Below, piece by piece: positions 23,445 to 34,988 of a stretch of DNA of 64,000 nucleotides (positions are counted from its first letter, which is position 1; every line of letters begins with the position of its first letter). Made by a program: the position numbers and the translations under genes. Origin of the DNA: Akebia trifoliata (lineage: Eukaryota; Streptophyta; Magnoliopsida; Ranunculales; Lardizabalaceae). The stretch spans positions 24,237,021-24,301,020 of the forward strand of contig CM030718.1 in the NCBI GenBank assembly GCA_017979445.1. Reading direction: 5' to 3'. The notes under the pieces were generated by a model that worked only from the letters and a program-made list of their open reading frames with translations, searched no databases and had not been told where the DNA came from.

Positions 23445-23823
23445 GAAATGTTCAGCACCCTAAGTTTTACCACACACTTTAACAAACGTTTTTTGTCCTA
23501 CATGGGTTAGAAGTTTTGGAATGAGCTGATTTTTAGTGAGGATGATCTCTATGATTAGAAGATCATCCTCCCCAAAAATCAGCCCATTCCGAAATGTTTA
23601 GCCCCATGTTTACACGTTGAAAAATCGTGGACCGTCCATTTTTTGTAAATCAATTTTGATGGGATTAGAAGTTTTGGAATGAGCTGATTTTTGGTGAGGA
23701 TGATCTCCTCACCATAGAGATCATCCTCACCAAAAATCAGCTCATTCCGAAACTTATAACCCATGTAAGACAAAACACGTTTGTTAAAGTGTGTGGTAAA
23801 ACTAAGGGTGGCGAACGGGACCC
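23443..23823. mobile_element. Array element 10 (381 bp)
   Basis: Same orientation as elements 5, 6, 8 and 9, with the original GGGTCCCGTTCGCCACCC right tip. The TA tract to its right is short, then unique sequence begins. Confidence 0.92.
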
Positions 23824-23829
23824 ATATAT

Positions 23830-25244
23830 ATAATAACAAAGTGTGAGTTGCTTTAAGGATCCTGAGTAACCGGAGCGGTGTTCCCTCTCCAAAGGCACAA
23901 GTATTTGTTTGATTATGTACTTTCACTTTATAGGAACTGCTAATTAAAGTAGATAGTTAATGTGAGCATGTTAGCTTAAAAAAAAAACATATTATATGGT
24001 CCTTAATTAAGTGGTTTATTTTCCCTTTTACTAGGTTTACAATTATTTATTCATAAATATTTATAATATACATATATTTTAAATAATATAGATTAAAAGA
24101 TGTTTAATAAAAAAATCGAATTTTATTTACATAATAAATTTTAAAATAAAAAAAATTTATTTTAATTAACATATCCAAAATCCTGGTTGACTTGGATGAG
24201 ATTTTTAAAATATGGTTCGAGTCATCTCGTTTGTCTCAGGAGATTTTGTACATATGAGACGCATTGTCTATCCAGCTCATTCATGGATAATACCGAGATG
24301 ACTTAGGTGAGTCATCATGGTCTCTAACAAGATTTAAAATTATGATTAGTAATGTGTTGAGGCCATTGTTATTTAGTTCTTGATTCTGATTCATTTTATA
24401 AGCAATATGTGTTGGTGTGCTATAATAAATGGTTAGTGTGGTTATAAAAGTTCTTAAAAAAATATTTTAGGTTAATTTGAAACATACCCTCTGGGTTTTG
24501 GCAAATATTTGAGATACCCATGTTTTCAAACCGATGACAGTTTTTTTTTCCTTGGAGGCTAGTAATAAAATGATCCAAATACCTCAATAATGAGTTTATT
24601 TATTTATTTTTGGATAAGATAGTATATAATTTATAAAAAAAAGTGCATATTTATATGTAAAATAATTATTTTATTTTTGTTAAAATCATGTTTTTTATTA
24701 TAAAACAGTAATTAAGGACTTTATGAAAATTTTAAATTAACGTAAATAATAATTGTTATATTAATTTTAAATTTAATTTAAATATTTGGGTTCACCCACT
24801 AAATAAAGCCCATTCTTGGATATGGACAGTTTGGAATCAAAAGCTAATTTCTAACATATTTAAAGTGTCCACTAGATAAGCAAACATGACATCAAGGCCC
24901 AGCCCAATTAATTCAAATTCAGTCGCGAAACCCCTCTGGAACAGGCCCATTTACATCCAAGTTTCTATTAATTATGTGAGTTTTGTTTGGATTGATTCTT
25001 TATTAAGGGGCAAAGTAGGGGGACTGGATACTCAAATGGCCCATCTTCTAGACCAGAATAGCTTTCAGATGGATCCGGATATCTTTCTGCCTGACCCGAA
25101 ACCCAATAACTCAAAACCCTAACAGAAACTAAAATTGGAACATATTACCCAAGCAAATGTTAATACTTGCATGTCTAACTTAGTTGAATATGTGGAATGT
25201 GTTTGAGAGTCACTTTCTATTGGCCACGAAAAGCGCTTTAGGAT
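23830..25244. other. Intergenic AT-rich region, no gene seen
   Basis: 24470-24570 carries an 'ATACCCTCTGGGTTTTGGC' stretch that resembles the ends of the Mutator-like element at 37729-43830 and may be a fragment of one. Nothing else recognised. Confidence 0.5.
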
Positions 25245-25253
25245 TTTAAATTT

Positions 25254-25429
25254 GAATAATGATATTCTGACGCCCCACCTCTGACATACACCCCCATCAT
25301 AGAATCTTAGATCATTTGCCTCGGGATACACAGAACCATATATCTTTTTCTTGTGTTTCCCGAGGCAAGTGATCTACGGTTTTGTGATGGGGATGTATGT
25401 CAGATGGGGGTGTCAGATAATCACGACTC
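25254..25429. mobile_element. Mutator-like MITE, C/G-tract variant, with perfect 9-bp duplication
   Basis: Left end GAATAATGATATTCTGAC; right end (reverse complement) GAGTCGTGATTATCTGAC. Perfect 9-bp duplication TTTAAATTT at 25245-25253 and 25430-25438. The arms contain CTGACATACACCCCCAT / GGATGTATGTCAG, and the centre has CCTCGGGATACACAG paired with GTGTTTCCCGAGGCAAG. Confidence 0.88.
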
Positions 25430-25438
25430 TTTAAATTT

Positions 25439-27943
25439 TGATTTTGTAACAATTCCACTTTCCGCTTTCTATGCTTTGATGTTCCTTGACCCAAGTCAAA
25501 TGTGGGTCAGGTAAGGATCCGTTCAGATCAGTAGTTGCTTTGAAAATTATATTTTTAGATTTATTGAAACTCCCCTTTTATAATACTCTTCTACAATATG
25601 GATTCTTATAAAAAAGGGTAATAAAAAAAATAAAAAAAGAGCCAAACAAATTCATTAAAACCCAACCCAAATCAAACAATTTGAATCGGGTCGAGTCAGA
25701 TTTGTTTCCAATGAGTACAACATGATTCGGATATGGTTTTAGTGTGAAGAATTTGAGTAGGATTTAAAATGGGATTCAGATTCGAATAAAAATATGGATA
25801 ATTTTAGATCCAACCTGGATCCGATCCATTTTATGCCCAAATATCCTAGACTAAAGCGAAAATGAGTTAAAAAGTAATGGTAGCTGAGAGCCTGAGACGA
25901 GACTAGTCTATCACTTAAGAATTTGACTATACGTAAATTACAGTTTTCCATAGGGCTGGACTATTCACACCCACTTTAATTTTTTGCTCCTCTCACCCAA
26001 TTAAACCCCATTTGCTACTAAATAGAAAAATTACTCGTCACACCCACTTAAAAATAAATATTTTTTTTTTCTAGTAGGAAGATACTAAAATTTTCATTTG
26101 AGACTCAATAGGATCCTACTGAATTTACCTTAAAGGATTCAATAGGAACATACCGATTGGGATACTTTAGGAACTTACTGAGCACTTCCAGGTAGATTCA
26201 ATAGGATCCTACCAAATCTATGTTGGAGAATTCTAAACTAATAGACCGAATGAAGTTTCATTTGAATTTTTTTCGCCATCGAGATTTTCTAATAACTCCT
26301 ACATTAGGAGTTGAGGTTCCCATGATTATTGCCAACCTATTTCTCAAACTCTAAAGGGTATTTGCTTCTTGTACTACAAAATTCTTGTTGAAAGTAACGT
26401 ACATTCAAAAAAGAAGAAGAATGAGAACCGAGGAAGAGACCTAATCAGATTCGATGGAGGATTGTAGGTGGGAGTAGTAAAATTATAGCTTTCACCCACT
26501 CTTTAAGTGGGTGCTTAGTTAGCAATTCGGTGTACGACAAAAGATTATTACGGGATTAATTCAAGTACGATTCAAAATATACTTTTAGTAGTTCATTTAA
26601 AAATTTCGGTAAAAATTCGAAGAACGGAAAAAATGCGATACAAGAATGGTTCGGGCATAATTTGACTTCAATACTCTAAATTTTTTTCAAATCTTCGTGT
26701 GTATACATATTAAAATTTTCATAATACTCATATCCAAATATTTAGAAACCTCCCCTTCTTTTTAAGATTTATTGTTTCTATATCTTATTTTTTAAAATCA
26801 CCATAAGTACCCTTCATCTTTGAACGCATCCTTGGTAAATTAAGAACCTATGATATTTTATGCATGTATATCAAATGCTTAAGCCTTATTACAAATCAAT
26901 AACACTGATACCTTTACACATATTTCATTTTAATATTTATTTTAAAATAGAATATATAGAAAAAATTTAAAACTTATAACATTTTTTGTTCTTATGATTA
27001 ATCATACTATTAACACAAATCTTCATAATGCAAAGCAAATACTTTCTGAATTAATTGAGTTATCAAGACTTAGGTAAAAAATTCCGAGAGGGGAGAAAGA
27101 TATGTAAAAGGAGTAAAAAAAAATTAATTGTTGATGGATAATTGAGAAATCCAATAACAAACAATGATTAGTGCGCTATCAATCAATAATTAGTAATTGT
27201 CTAATAATGAAACCTTTAAGTGTTAAGAAAGAATAATGAAAATATTATCATGCGATATTGTGATAAAAAAATTATTATAAAAATATGGGTTAATTTGCGT
27301 TTTTAACCCTTTCTGTAGAAAGTATTTTGATTTGTTTAATTCAGGAAAATAATAAATCGTGAATGATTTGAAAATGTTTTTTTTAAAAATTTTTAATTTT
27401 AAAATTTTCTTTTCCATTAAAAACACATGCCTATCTTATTTGGGTACATGATTGGTATCGAGTATTTAAAGGGTCGGTTTTGGTTCCAAGGTCCTCATAA
27501 CCAGATTGATGTTTTATTTAGATTTCGATCCTAAGAATATGTGGAATATAAATCAATTTTTTATTTACAGTTGGGTTTGGGTATAAGTTGAATCGAACTA
27601 AAAGCTACCTATTGACATCCCGAATCAGGACTATCAGTGTTTGGGCTTGCGTTGGGTTTGACTGAGCCTAAGTCCAACTCCAAAGTGAGTAGAGTAGGGG
27701 TTGTAGCTTAATGCTTTGCAAAATTCCTAACAAGACCGAATTAGGCATGCCCTAGCCTTGTGCAAATGGGCTCCGGCTAAGTTTCAAGCTTGATTAGAAC
27801 ATTAAATGAGCTCGAGGAAAAGTACCTATGGTTCAATGCACACCTCTATGTTAGCTCAATATCGAATGTAATATCCAACGCAATCAAGTTTACTACTACA
27901 TGAAAAAGTTAAAAAAAAAAAAAAAGGTTGTGATTGAAGAAAC
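25439..27943. other. Intergenic, no gene seen
   Basis: No coding or RNA gene recognised. 25960-26530 begins and ends with words about 'CACCCACTTTAA' in opposite sense and may be an old inverted-repeat element. Confidence 0.5.
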
Positions 27944-28218
27944 CCATGGGCCTAATTCATCCTTATAAAACCGGCTTGTAAGATGAGGATTGCCCTAGGT
28001 TTATATATAGCCCAAGGTTATGATACCCATGCAATGTGGGACTATCGCTCACACTCCCCCTTGTGTGTAACGCGTCTTCTACATCCCTGTCCTTACCCAC
28101 TCTAATACCATGTAAAAGCCCATGGGCCTAACTCATCCACAAAAAACCGACTTGAAGGTGAGGATCGCCCTAGGTTTATATATAGCCCAAGGTTATGATA
28201 CCCAGAGATGTGGGAATA
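27944..28218. repeat. Direct repeat pair of about 100 bp
   Basis: 27944-28045 and 28118-28218 are two direct copies starting near CCCATGGGCCTAA and running through GGTTTATATATAGCCCAAGG to the ATGTGGGA words. The layout (short direct repeats, ATGTGGGACTAT-type motif) resembles a terminal-repeat retrotransposon in miniature, but no primer-binding site was confirmed. Confidence 0.55.
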
Positions 28219-28224
28219 TTGTTG

Positions 28225-28405
28225 ACAGTGATGTATGCTTGCATTGGACAATGTATTCAGCATTGCGCTGACCTAGCAGTGTACAAATGACTATGGATTT
28301 ATTTCCTCGAGATAGAAGTTAGAAAATCAATGGTTCTCTATACATTGCCACACTAGTGCAGTGTTGAACATAGTGTCCAATGCAGGAAGTCAAGCATTTT
28401 CCAAA
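28225..28405. mobile_element. Small palindromic MITE
   Basis: TGCTTGCATTGGACAATGTA at left pairs with ACATAGTGTCCAATGCAGG at right. The centre has CCTCGAGATAGAAG. No readable target duplication. Confidence 0.5.
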
Positions 28406-28528
28406 ACAAAAGTAAAAAAGAATAATGATAAAGTGACTAAAAAAATAGCCAAATGACGTTGAATGTGCACTTAAGGTTTTGTGCACATGGACATCAGTTA
28501 AGTATGATATTTTTTAGTCAATTTATCA

Positions 28529-28571
28529 AGACTCGAAAAAGAAAAAGAAAAAGAAAAAGAAAAAGAAAAAA
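28529..28571. repeat. (GAAAAA)n microsatellite
   Basis: About six GAAAAA hexamers ending in a longer A run. Confidence 0.85.
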
Positions 28572-28573
28572 AG

Positions 28574-28779
28574 AGTGCTGATTTTCTAATTCAATTTGAT
28601 AGAATAACTCTAAAACTCATTGACATGGCATGTACAAGAACCGTAGATTTTCCCTTGCGAACAGAACTGCACATGTTTATGAGGATGTGCAGTTGTGTAT
28701 CCCAAGGGAAAAAATCTATGATTCTTACACATGTCACGTTAGTGAGTTATTCTGTCAAAGTTGAGTTAGACAATCATTA
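28574..28779. mobile_element. Palindromic MITE, 'AATGCTGATTTT' family, copy 2
   Basis: Left GTGCTGATTTTCTAATTC, right (reverse complement) GTAATGATTGTCTAACTC; inner arms AGAATAACTC / GAGTTATTCT. The centre contains GATGTGCAGTTGTGTATCCC. Related to 4780-4970. Confidence 0.6.
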
Positions 28780-29456
28780 CACAAACACACATTAAAAAAA
28801 AACCCCAAAATCTCAGTTTCATTCCAACTTAAAAGTAAAAGTTAGCATAAGCAACATCAACACAATAAATATATATTTCAGTTTGCATAAATTACTTATA
28901 GTAACTGTTGTGAGACGTTTAGTATTATTCCTAAGTTGGGCTTCAAGAAGCTAATTTAGAAGTAAAGGTAGATTGATCTTCCTCTCCACCGTGGATGTAG
29001 GCAATTTGCCAAATCAAGTAAATCATATGTTCTGTGTGTGATTATTTATTTATTATTATTTTTTTAACTCTGGTTACGCTTCCACACTACACTAACAAAA
29101 ATAAAATAAAAGAGCCGAAATTCGTTTAAATTTATGACAAAAGATGAATCAAAATTTTAGAATTTAGAACCTGATATAATAGTTTTCAAAACAGCATTTA
29201 TTAGCTATAAGTCTCACATCTCGGAAGATTGGTTCAGATTGTTCTTGCCGTACCATTGTTGAAAGCATGTAGTGATCCCACTTGTACTTTTTCATGAAAC
29301 ACGTAATTCATCACATAATTTTGGTGCTCTTATAAAGCATAGGAACTTTATTTTAAAATCCAAACACACGTAAAGTATGCTTGTGATTGTCAAGTTAAGT
29401 TTTCTTTTATACCTTACTGTTTTAAGAAACATGAAGATGCCTCCTTCACATCTTAC

Positions 29457-29466
29457 TATATTTAAA
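29457..29466 (+). promoter_or_regulatory. Probable TATA box of ankyrin gene A
   Basis: TATATTTAAA, 83 bp upstream of the ATG. The same word lies 80 bp upstream of the paralogue's ATG. Confidence 0.5.
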
Positions 29467-29539
29467 CATTAGTTATAAGCAACATGAATAGAGTAAGAAC
29501 TTTTTAAGGTGATTTATTTTTTCTTGACTTCTTGTAATA

Positions 29540-32500
29540 ATGTCTCATAGTTTGAACATTGCTGTTCATAACTTGAACATTGCTGCTCAAAACAATGATT
29601 ATAGTGCTCTATACAGAGAACTTAAGAACGAACCTTCTGTCCTTGACAAGATAGAAAATTTACCATTTTCAGACACTCCTTTACATATAGCTGCAAAGAA
29701 TGGGAAAATTGAGTTTGCGGTGGAGATCATCATCTTAAAGCCTTCTTTGGCTAGAAAATTGGACGACAACGGTTATAGCCCAATGCACTTGGCTTTGAAT
29801 TCGGGACACGAAAAGCTAGCCAGACGACTATTTGCAATGGACCATGAACTTGCACGTGTGAAGGGCGTTGGGGGCAAAACACCTTTCCATCTTGCGATCG
29901 AGCACGATATGATTAACTTGTTGGAAGATATGCTCGAATATTGCAGCGATTGTTTCAAAGACTTGACAGTTCGTGGTGAGACTGCATTTCACCTCGCTGT
30001 GAAACATAAGAAGTTGAAAGCTTTCCTAATGTTGGAAAAACGGTTCACTCGATTAAACCAGGGGGAAATCTTACTCGTGAAAGATGATGAAGGCTACCCT
30101 GTCTTGCACCATGCCGTCCTATTAAAACAAGTCCAGGCAAGCCTATTCTTCAATATTATCATCATTGTCCTTTTTTTTTCTTTTTCTTGCTAATTATTTT
30201 AATTTAGGGTTCATGGAGATGTTAGAGTATTTTTTGCTCACTGCCCAACAGCTTTTTGACATTCGCAAATGATGTAAGCAATAAGAGGAACAATATCTCT
30301 CTCTTGTCCACAATGGAAAATGGGAATTTCTTGATCGGATCACTTTTTGGCATTCAAAACACATAGTCCAATTGCATAGGGTTGTAGAGGACGAAATTTT
30401 ATTAACTTTAAATAATTTTTTAAAAAGAAAGGTTATTTTTTACCATTGAATTTTAATTTTAAATTTAGTTGCTCGGTAGCCATCCATTCTTCAACACCTT
30501 GGATCAAGCTTGAAAAACTTCCTTCTTTTGATTTTTTTTGTTTTGTTTTGAATATGAGTTTTTTGATGAAATCTAAAAGGTCGTGGGCTTAGGTTGTCAA
30601 TGTGATAATCTACGTGGGCACAACAATCCATTTTTAGATTAGAAATCTAAAATTAAATTTGTGGGCCGAGGACGTGCGGGCACAAGAGAGAAATTGTCTC
30701 TCTCTATTGCTTACGTCATGTGCACCACATATCAAAAGGTTGTAGGGTCGTGAGCAAATTTGCTCAAAGCATTGTGAGCAAAAAATCACTCGAGAAGTTA
30801 CATCTTTCACAAAACACGTATTTTCATATTTACTATATGAAAAACATTTCCAACTTTTCTAAGCTCAAACTTTGTTTAGTGCACATCATCCGACGTGCGA
30901 TTGAGATGGGAGGAATAACACAACTTTCCCAGGGATCAATACATGTCTCCTGATAATTTGTTTCTTTCATGCATCCCTAAGGAACATTTCCTCTCTCAAC
31001 TCTTCAATGGATATATGGAGGGTCTCAAATATCGTTTGTGTCTAGTTTTTTTTCTTTGCAAATGGGCAACAGAAGTCTTATAATATGATTCTTAATTACC
31101 TTTTTTACATTAAAAGCCAATAGAGAAAATTTTAGAGGCAAATATTTATGAGGCGAGATCAAGTAAGGTGTCCCGTTCCTATATATACGAATGGAGTAAC
31201 GACTATTCCGCTGTCTCCGACGTGGATCCGGTGAAATTGAATTCTTGGTAAAGATGCGGAGTACTAATGGCTAGATGGTTGTGCACCTTGACTATAGCTT
31301 CATAGTGACAACCTTAATCTGATGCTCCTTTTTTTCTTACGTTCTTGTATGCTCCCTTCACAGAACTGTGGATCCATTGCTTCGGGATACACAAGTACAC
31401 ATATACATGTTTTTGTCCAGTTATGTAAATCGAGCTTACAAAGAGCGCACGAAATAGGAATGTCAGATTTTCACGACTCTAAAAATAAAAATTTGTGAAG
31501 GATGTTAGTTTCCCAAAAAGTCTTAGATGTTTACCATTTTTTTTGGTAACCAAAACTTTATGTCTGACATGAGTGGTGATAATAATATGACTCTCCTATG
31601 AGGCATACTCAATTGACTCCCCTGACGTGGGGTGTTTCAGAACTAGACTTTATGCCTCGGGATACACAACCGCACATCCCCATAAATCAGTGCAGTTGTG
31701 TATCCCGATGAAACAAAATCTATGATTCTGGCACACCCCACGTCAAGGGAATCGATTGAGTATGCCACGTGGGGGAGTCAGATTATCACGACTCATCTGA
31801 CATTCAATCTTACACACTCTTAATTTAAGCCACTGAACCATGAATATTTGTTCTAAGCTTTGGAGTGAATCAAAGGAAACCTAAAAAATGTCATAGGTGA
31901 TCTAGCCAATTACCCTTATCATCATTCGCTTAGAACCTTCCTCAAGCGTGTTCATGAGTGGCCAATAAGGTTGATATGAAAAATTCTTAAGTTTTTACTT
32001 GACCGTACCCTAGACTAAACCATTCAAGAATTAAGGGGCCTTGGCAACGAATTTACCCCTTTTTACACGTAGTGTAAATTGGTTAAAGTTTGTAAGTGTT
32101 GATATATTGCACAACTTTGGTTCAAAATCTGCCTTCACGTAGTATTAATGATCAGCAAATACTAATTCATTTGCTTATCATTAAAAAAAAACATTTCGAC
32201 ATTTCCGTCCATATCTAAATTCTTAAATTTTGATTCTTCGAAGATTGTTAACTCATTTTGATGATACATCTACAGATGTTAAAGAAATTGCTCAAGGTTT
32301 ACTATCATTTTGGGTGGAAGGTGGGAGTGAACCAAATTAACGGAAAGGATCAGACAGCGCTAGATATCATAATCGATATTAAAAAGCAACGCGATCATAT
32401 AACCGCCGACAAACTCATCTTTGACTATATTGAGAAGACCCTTCGCCATGCAGGAGCCATGACAGTGCAAGATCTAGAACATGGTCGTTCTTCTTTACTT

Positions 32501-33187
32501 GCATCTCCATTGAGGTTGATCAAATTCTTCTCAATGTTTGTTTTGGTAAGAAATATTCGAAGCGAACATCGTGATCCGTTACTAGTGGTGGCCGGTCTCA
32601 TTATAACAGCAACATTTCAAATAGGAGTGAACCCACCTGGTGGTTTATGGCAGGAGAGTGCGGACCCAAACCCAAACCCAAACCTAAACCTAAACCCATT
32701 TGAACCCAAACATACCCCTGGAACACCAATTATGGCTGCAACTGCACCTTTTAAATTCTGTTTTCTCATATTATTAAACACCATAGGATTTTTAATGTCG
32801 TTTTACGTGATTAATGAGCTCACAAGAGGAATCCCACTCGGCTATTTGCTTCAAGTAGCCTTGTTCTTTTTATATATTTGTTACGTTTTTTCGATTATAT
32901 GGATCACAGCGAATACTGGCGTCATGGTGCCCCTTATAGTGATCATTGCTGTAGGTACAACGCTTCTTTCGGCGATAATCTTTCTAAGATCTTGGTTTCA
33001 TAGACAGGTTGGAAATGTAATTGAAAACGAAGATGAAATGAACCAGGAGGTACATGTACTGGACAAAATTACGAAAAAACCCCAAGATCAAACAAGCCAT
33101 GAGGAAGGAAATTTCCCACAACGAGTATGGCAAAAAATTAAGCAGAAAACCGAAAGGCGGGCCTCATCAACTCAAGATCGTGTTTGA
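29540..33187 (+). CDS. Ankyrin-repeat/PGG-domain membrane protein (BDA1/ACD6-like), copy A
   Basis: Plant membrane proteins of this class have cytosolic ankyrin repeats and a multi-pass C-terminus; characterised members act in immunity or stress signalling. Exons 29540-30136 and 32276-33187 give 502 aa. Ankyrin cores are TPLHIAA (46-52), SPMHLAL (80-86), TPFHLAI (114-120), TAFHLAV (148-154) and PVLHHAV (187-193), with a last one QTALDII crossing into exon 2. The PGG signature NPPGGLW is near 318-324, and hydrophobic segments lie at about 301-318, 360-381, 388-410 and 415-437. The junction KQVQ|MLKKLL is phase 0 with donor CAG|GCAAGC and acceptor TCTACAG, so the intron is of GC-AG type. A GT six bases earlier would also keep frame (dropping VQ), but the paralogue lacks it. 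The exact biological role is unknown. Confidence 0.88.
30220..30795. mobile_element. Insertion private to the intron of ankyrin gene A
   Basis: Copy B lacks about 580 bp present here. The inserted DNA starts near TTTTTTGCTCACTGCCCAA and ends near CATTGTGAGCAAAAAATCAC, which are inverted relative to each other. This fits a non-autonomous DNA transposon that arrived after the gene duplication. Boundaries are approximate and no target duplication was resolved. Confidence 0.5.
31314..31479. mobile_element. Mutator-like MITE remnant in the intron of ankyrin gene A
   Basis: The right end TGTCAGATTTTCACGACTC matches the GAGTCGTGATAATCTGAC terminus, and the centre has GCTTCGGGATACACAAG. The left end is eroded here but preserved in copy B (46940-47112). 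Confidence 0.6.
31571..31794. mobile_element. Mutator-like MITE, GAGTCGTGAT family, in the intron of ankyrin gene A
   Basis: Starts GAGTGGTGATAATAATATG and ends GTCAGATTATCACGACTC. Flanking 9-mers GTCTGACAT (31562-31570) and ATCTGACAT (31795-31803) match at 8 of 9. The paralogous intron has the same element at the same site (47200-47420), so the insertion predates the duplication. Confidence 0.88.
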
Positions 33188-34180
33188 GAAGTATGAAGAA
33201 GACACAAATGAATGCACGATCCTATGTGCCAAGGTGTAAGGTTTGTGATCTTTTCTTTTCTTTTGTCCTTTTTCTCAAACTATATTTGATTAAAGCAAGG
33301 TGTTTCAGTGACACTTGCAGGTTTATGTCATGAGTAATGATTTGTGTGTTCCAGTGTTGTATTGATGTTATTTGCTACTCATTGATGTAATGTGAATTTC
33401 AATATATTATATAAATGTGGTGTTTCTTCAAAGTTGATATGCAATCCATTTGTTATTTAATTAAGAGTAGGAATAAATTACCTAGGTTATTACTTGAGAG
33501 ACTACTTATTTTCCATTCTCCATATCTAATTAATTTGTATTTTAAGTAATCCGATCCCAAAATTTTAAGATATGGCTTCACGATGACGACGATCCTCATA
33601 TTTCAATTGCATCTATAATTAAAATAACGAAGGATATTTTGGATTTTGCAAAGGGGCCTAAGGAAGAAAATTTGTTTTAGTTAATGCAAAGTGTTGTTTT
33701 AAATATATACTTGGACGATGAGGCACAAATTAAGTTGTTCTCTTTAAGATGTTTCACGCATTTGTAGTATTTTACAAATTGCAGATAGAGAAAAAGAAAT
33801 AGTACAAAACATGGGTCTCACCCCTATCTTTAAAAAAAGTGAATTTGAAATTCAACTAATCATTTTTCACTCACATATGCGATAAAAAATAGGGAAAAGA
33901 TTTCTCTACTCATTTTATTAATTTCATATTTTATTGTTCTTATCGTGAGAAAGAGATAACTAGAAAAGGAGATAGTTGATGAAATAATTTCGATTACATA
34001 AGTTGATTATTACATGAGTCCTATTAGGAATTTAACAGAGAATAACATCAATCTTTATGATCTAATGGGGCCAGAGAAGAAAAAAAAAGGGGAGAAATAT
34101 CATCTTCCCAACAATTATTTTATTATTTTTGAAATACTAGCACAAATAATCGGATAACTTTTAGACTATCCTATTCAAAC

Positions 34181-34988
34181 GGTTAAAAGCCGTTTCTAAG
34201 TAAAAACGGTACTAAACTGTTTTAGTACCTAAAACCGTTTTAATTTGTATTTTTGTAGAGAAGAAATCGAGATAATAGGTTTGGGTCTCACATTCTCATA
34301 ACAACGAAAAATGTGAATGGGAGCGAACTTTAAAAGCTCAAGAAGGTCTTCAACTCGATGTTTCGAAAACCATCCGTACAAAACCTTAAAGCTTGTTTCT
34401 TCCTTCTTCATTTTCCATTTTCGATCACAAAACCCTAGATCTCGTTTCTTTTCTGTTGATTTCTCCGTTCTTTAACTCGATTTCTCTTTTCTACTTGGGA
34501 GCTCCTTCAAAGGAATTGTTGATGCAACCAACAACTATGCAGGTTCGATCCTTCAATCTTCTCTAATAACCCTTAAGATTTCTTATTTTTCTCTCTCTCT
34601 TTTAAAGTTAATTAGATTTAAATCTGACAATTTTTTGATGGATTCTTCGAATTCGTATTAAATTTATGCAATCTTAAAAGATTATGCTGTAAATATTGTT
34701 GTTCCATGTTTTGATCAGGAAGACAGATACTTTGCATTTGGGGAAGAAAGTTAGTTTTGGGTTTTGACATTGTTAGATAATTTTGTCTTTGCTCTATATA
34801 ATGGAATTGTGTGAGATTATTTCAAATTCATCACAATCAAAACTGAATTAAAATCCCTAAATTGATAAAGTTTAGTCATATTTAAGTACTTAACTTTGCT
34901 CATGTTATTCAGACGTCTCCATCCTCACATTCTAAGATGGAAACATATGTCCTATTTTCTTGTTGAGCAAAGGGTATGTGTTACTAAG
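34181..34988. other. Intergenic; possible truncated 5' gene end
   Basis: 34420-34560 looks like a plant 5' UTR and short first exon on + (AAAACCCTAGATCTCG, then ATG CAA CCA ACA at about 34522, then a possible donor CAG|GTTCGA). A following AG at about 34720 opens GAAGACAGATACTTTGC. Only a few codons are available and no protein was recognised, so no CDS is called. Confidence 0.3.

Larger units (their letters stand above)
20172..23823. repeat. Tandem stack of nine TA-targeting Mutator-like MITEs
   Basis: Nine elements of 366-381 bp follow one another with only (TA)n between them: 20172-20549, 20599-20979, 20992-21357, 21369-21749, 21763-22143, 22188-22567, 22628-23008, 23033-23413 and 23443-23823. 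Each begins and ends with the GGG-N5-TTC signature. Elements at 21369, 21763, 22628, 23033 and 23443 share one orientation; the one at 20599 is reversed. Three others belong to tip variants. None encodes protein; the frames seen here are shadows of repeats and TA tracts. Confidence 0.92.
28930..34180. repeat. Segmental duplication, copy A (ankyrin gene block)
   Basis: From about CTAAGTTGGGCTTCAAGAAG to the AACAATTATTTTATTATTTT stretch near 34112-34131, this block reads as the same sequence as 45165-49820: promoter, both exons, intron MITEs and about 950 bp of 3' flank. Copy A is longer mainly because of extra intron DNA near 30220-30795. Confidence 0.88.

Noticed and set aside
20172..23823. 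CRISPR-like array
   Set aside because: Repeats of about 380 bp with TA spacers in plant nuclear DNA; they are transposons with terminal inverted repeats.
34420..34760. 5' end of a new gene (ATG near 34522)
   Set aside because: Looks like a plant leader and short exon but yields only a handful of codons with no recognisable continuation.
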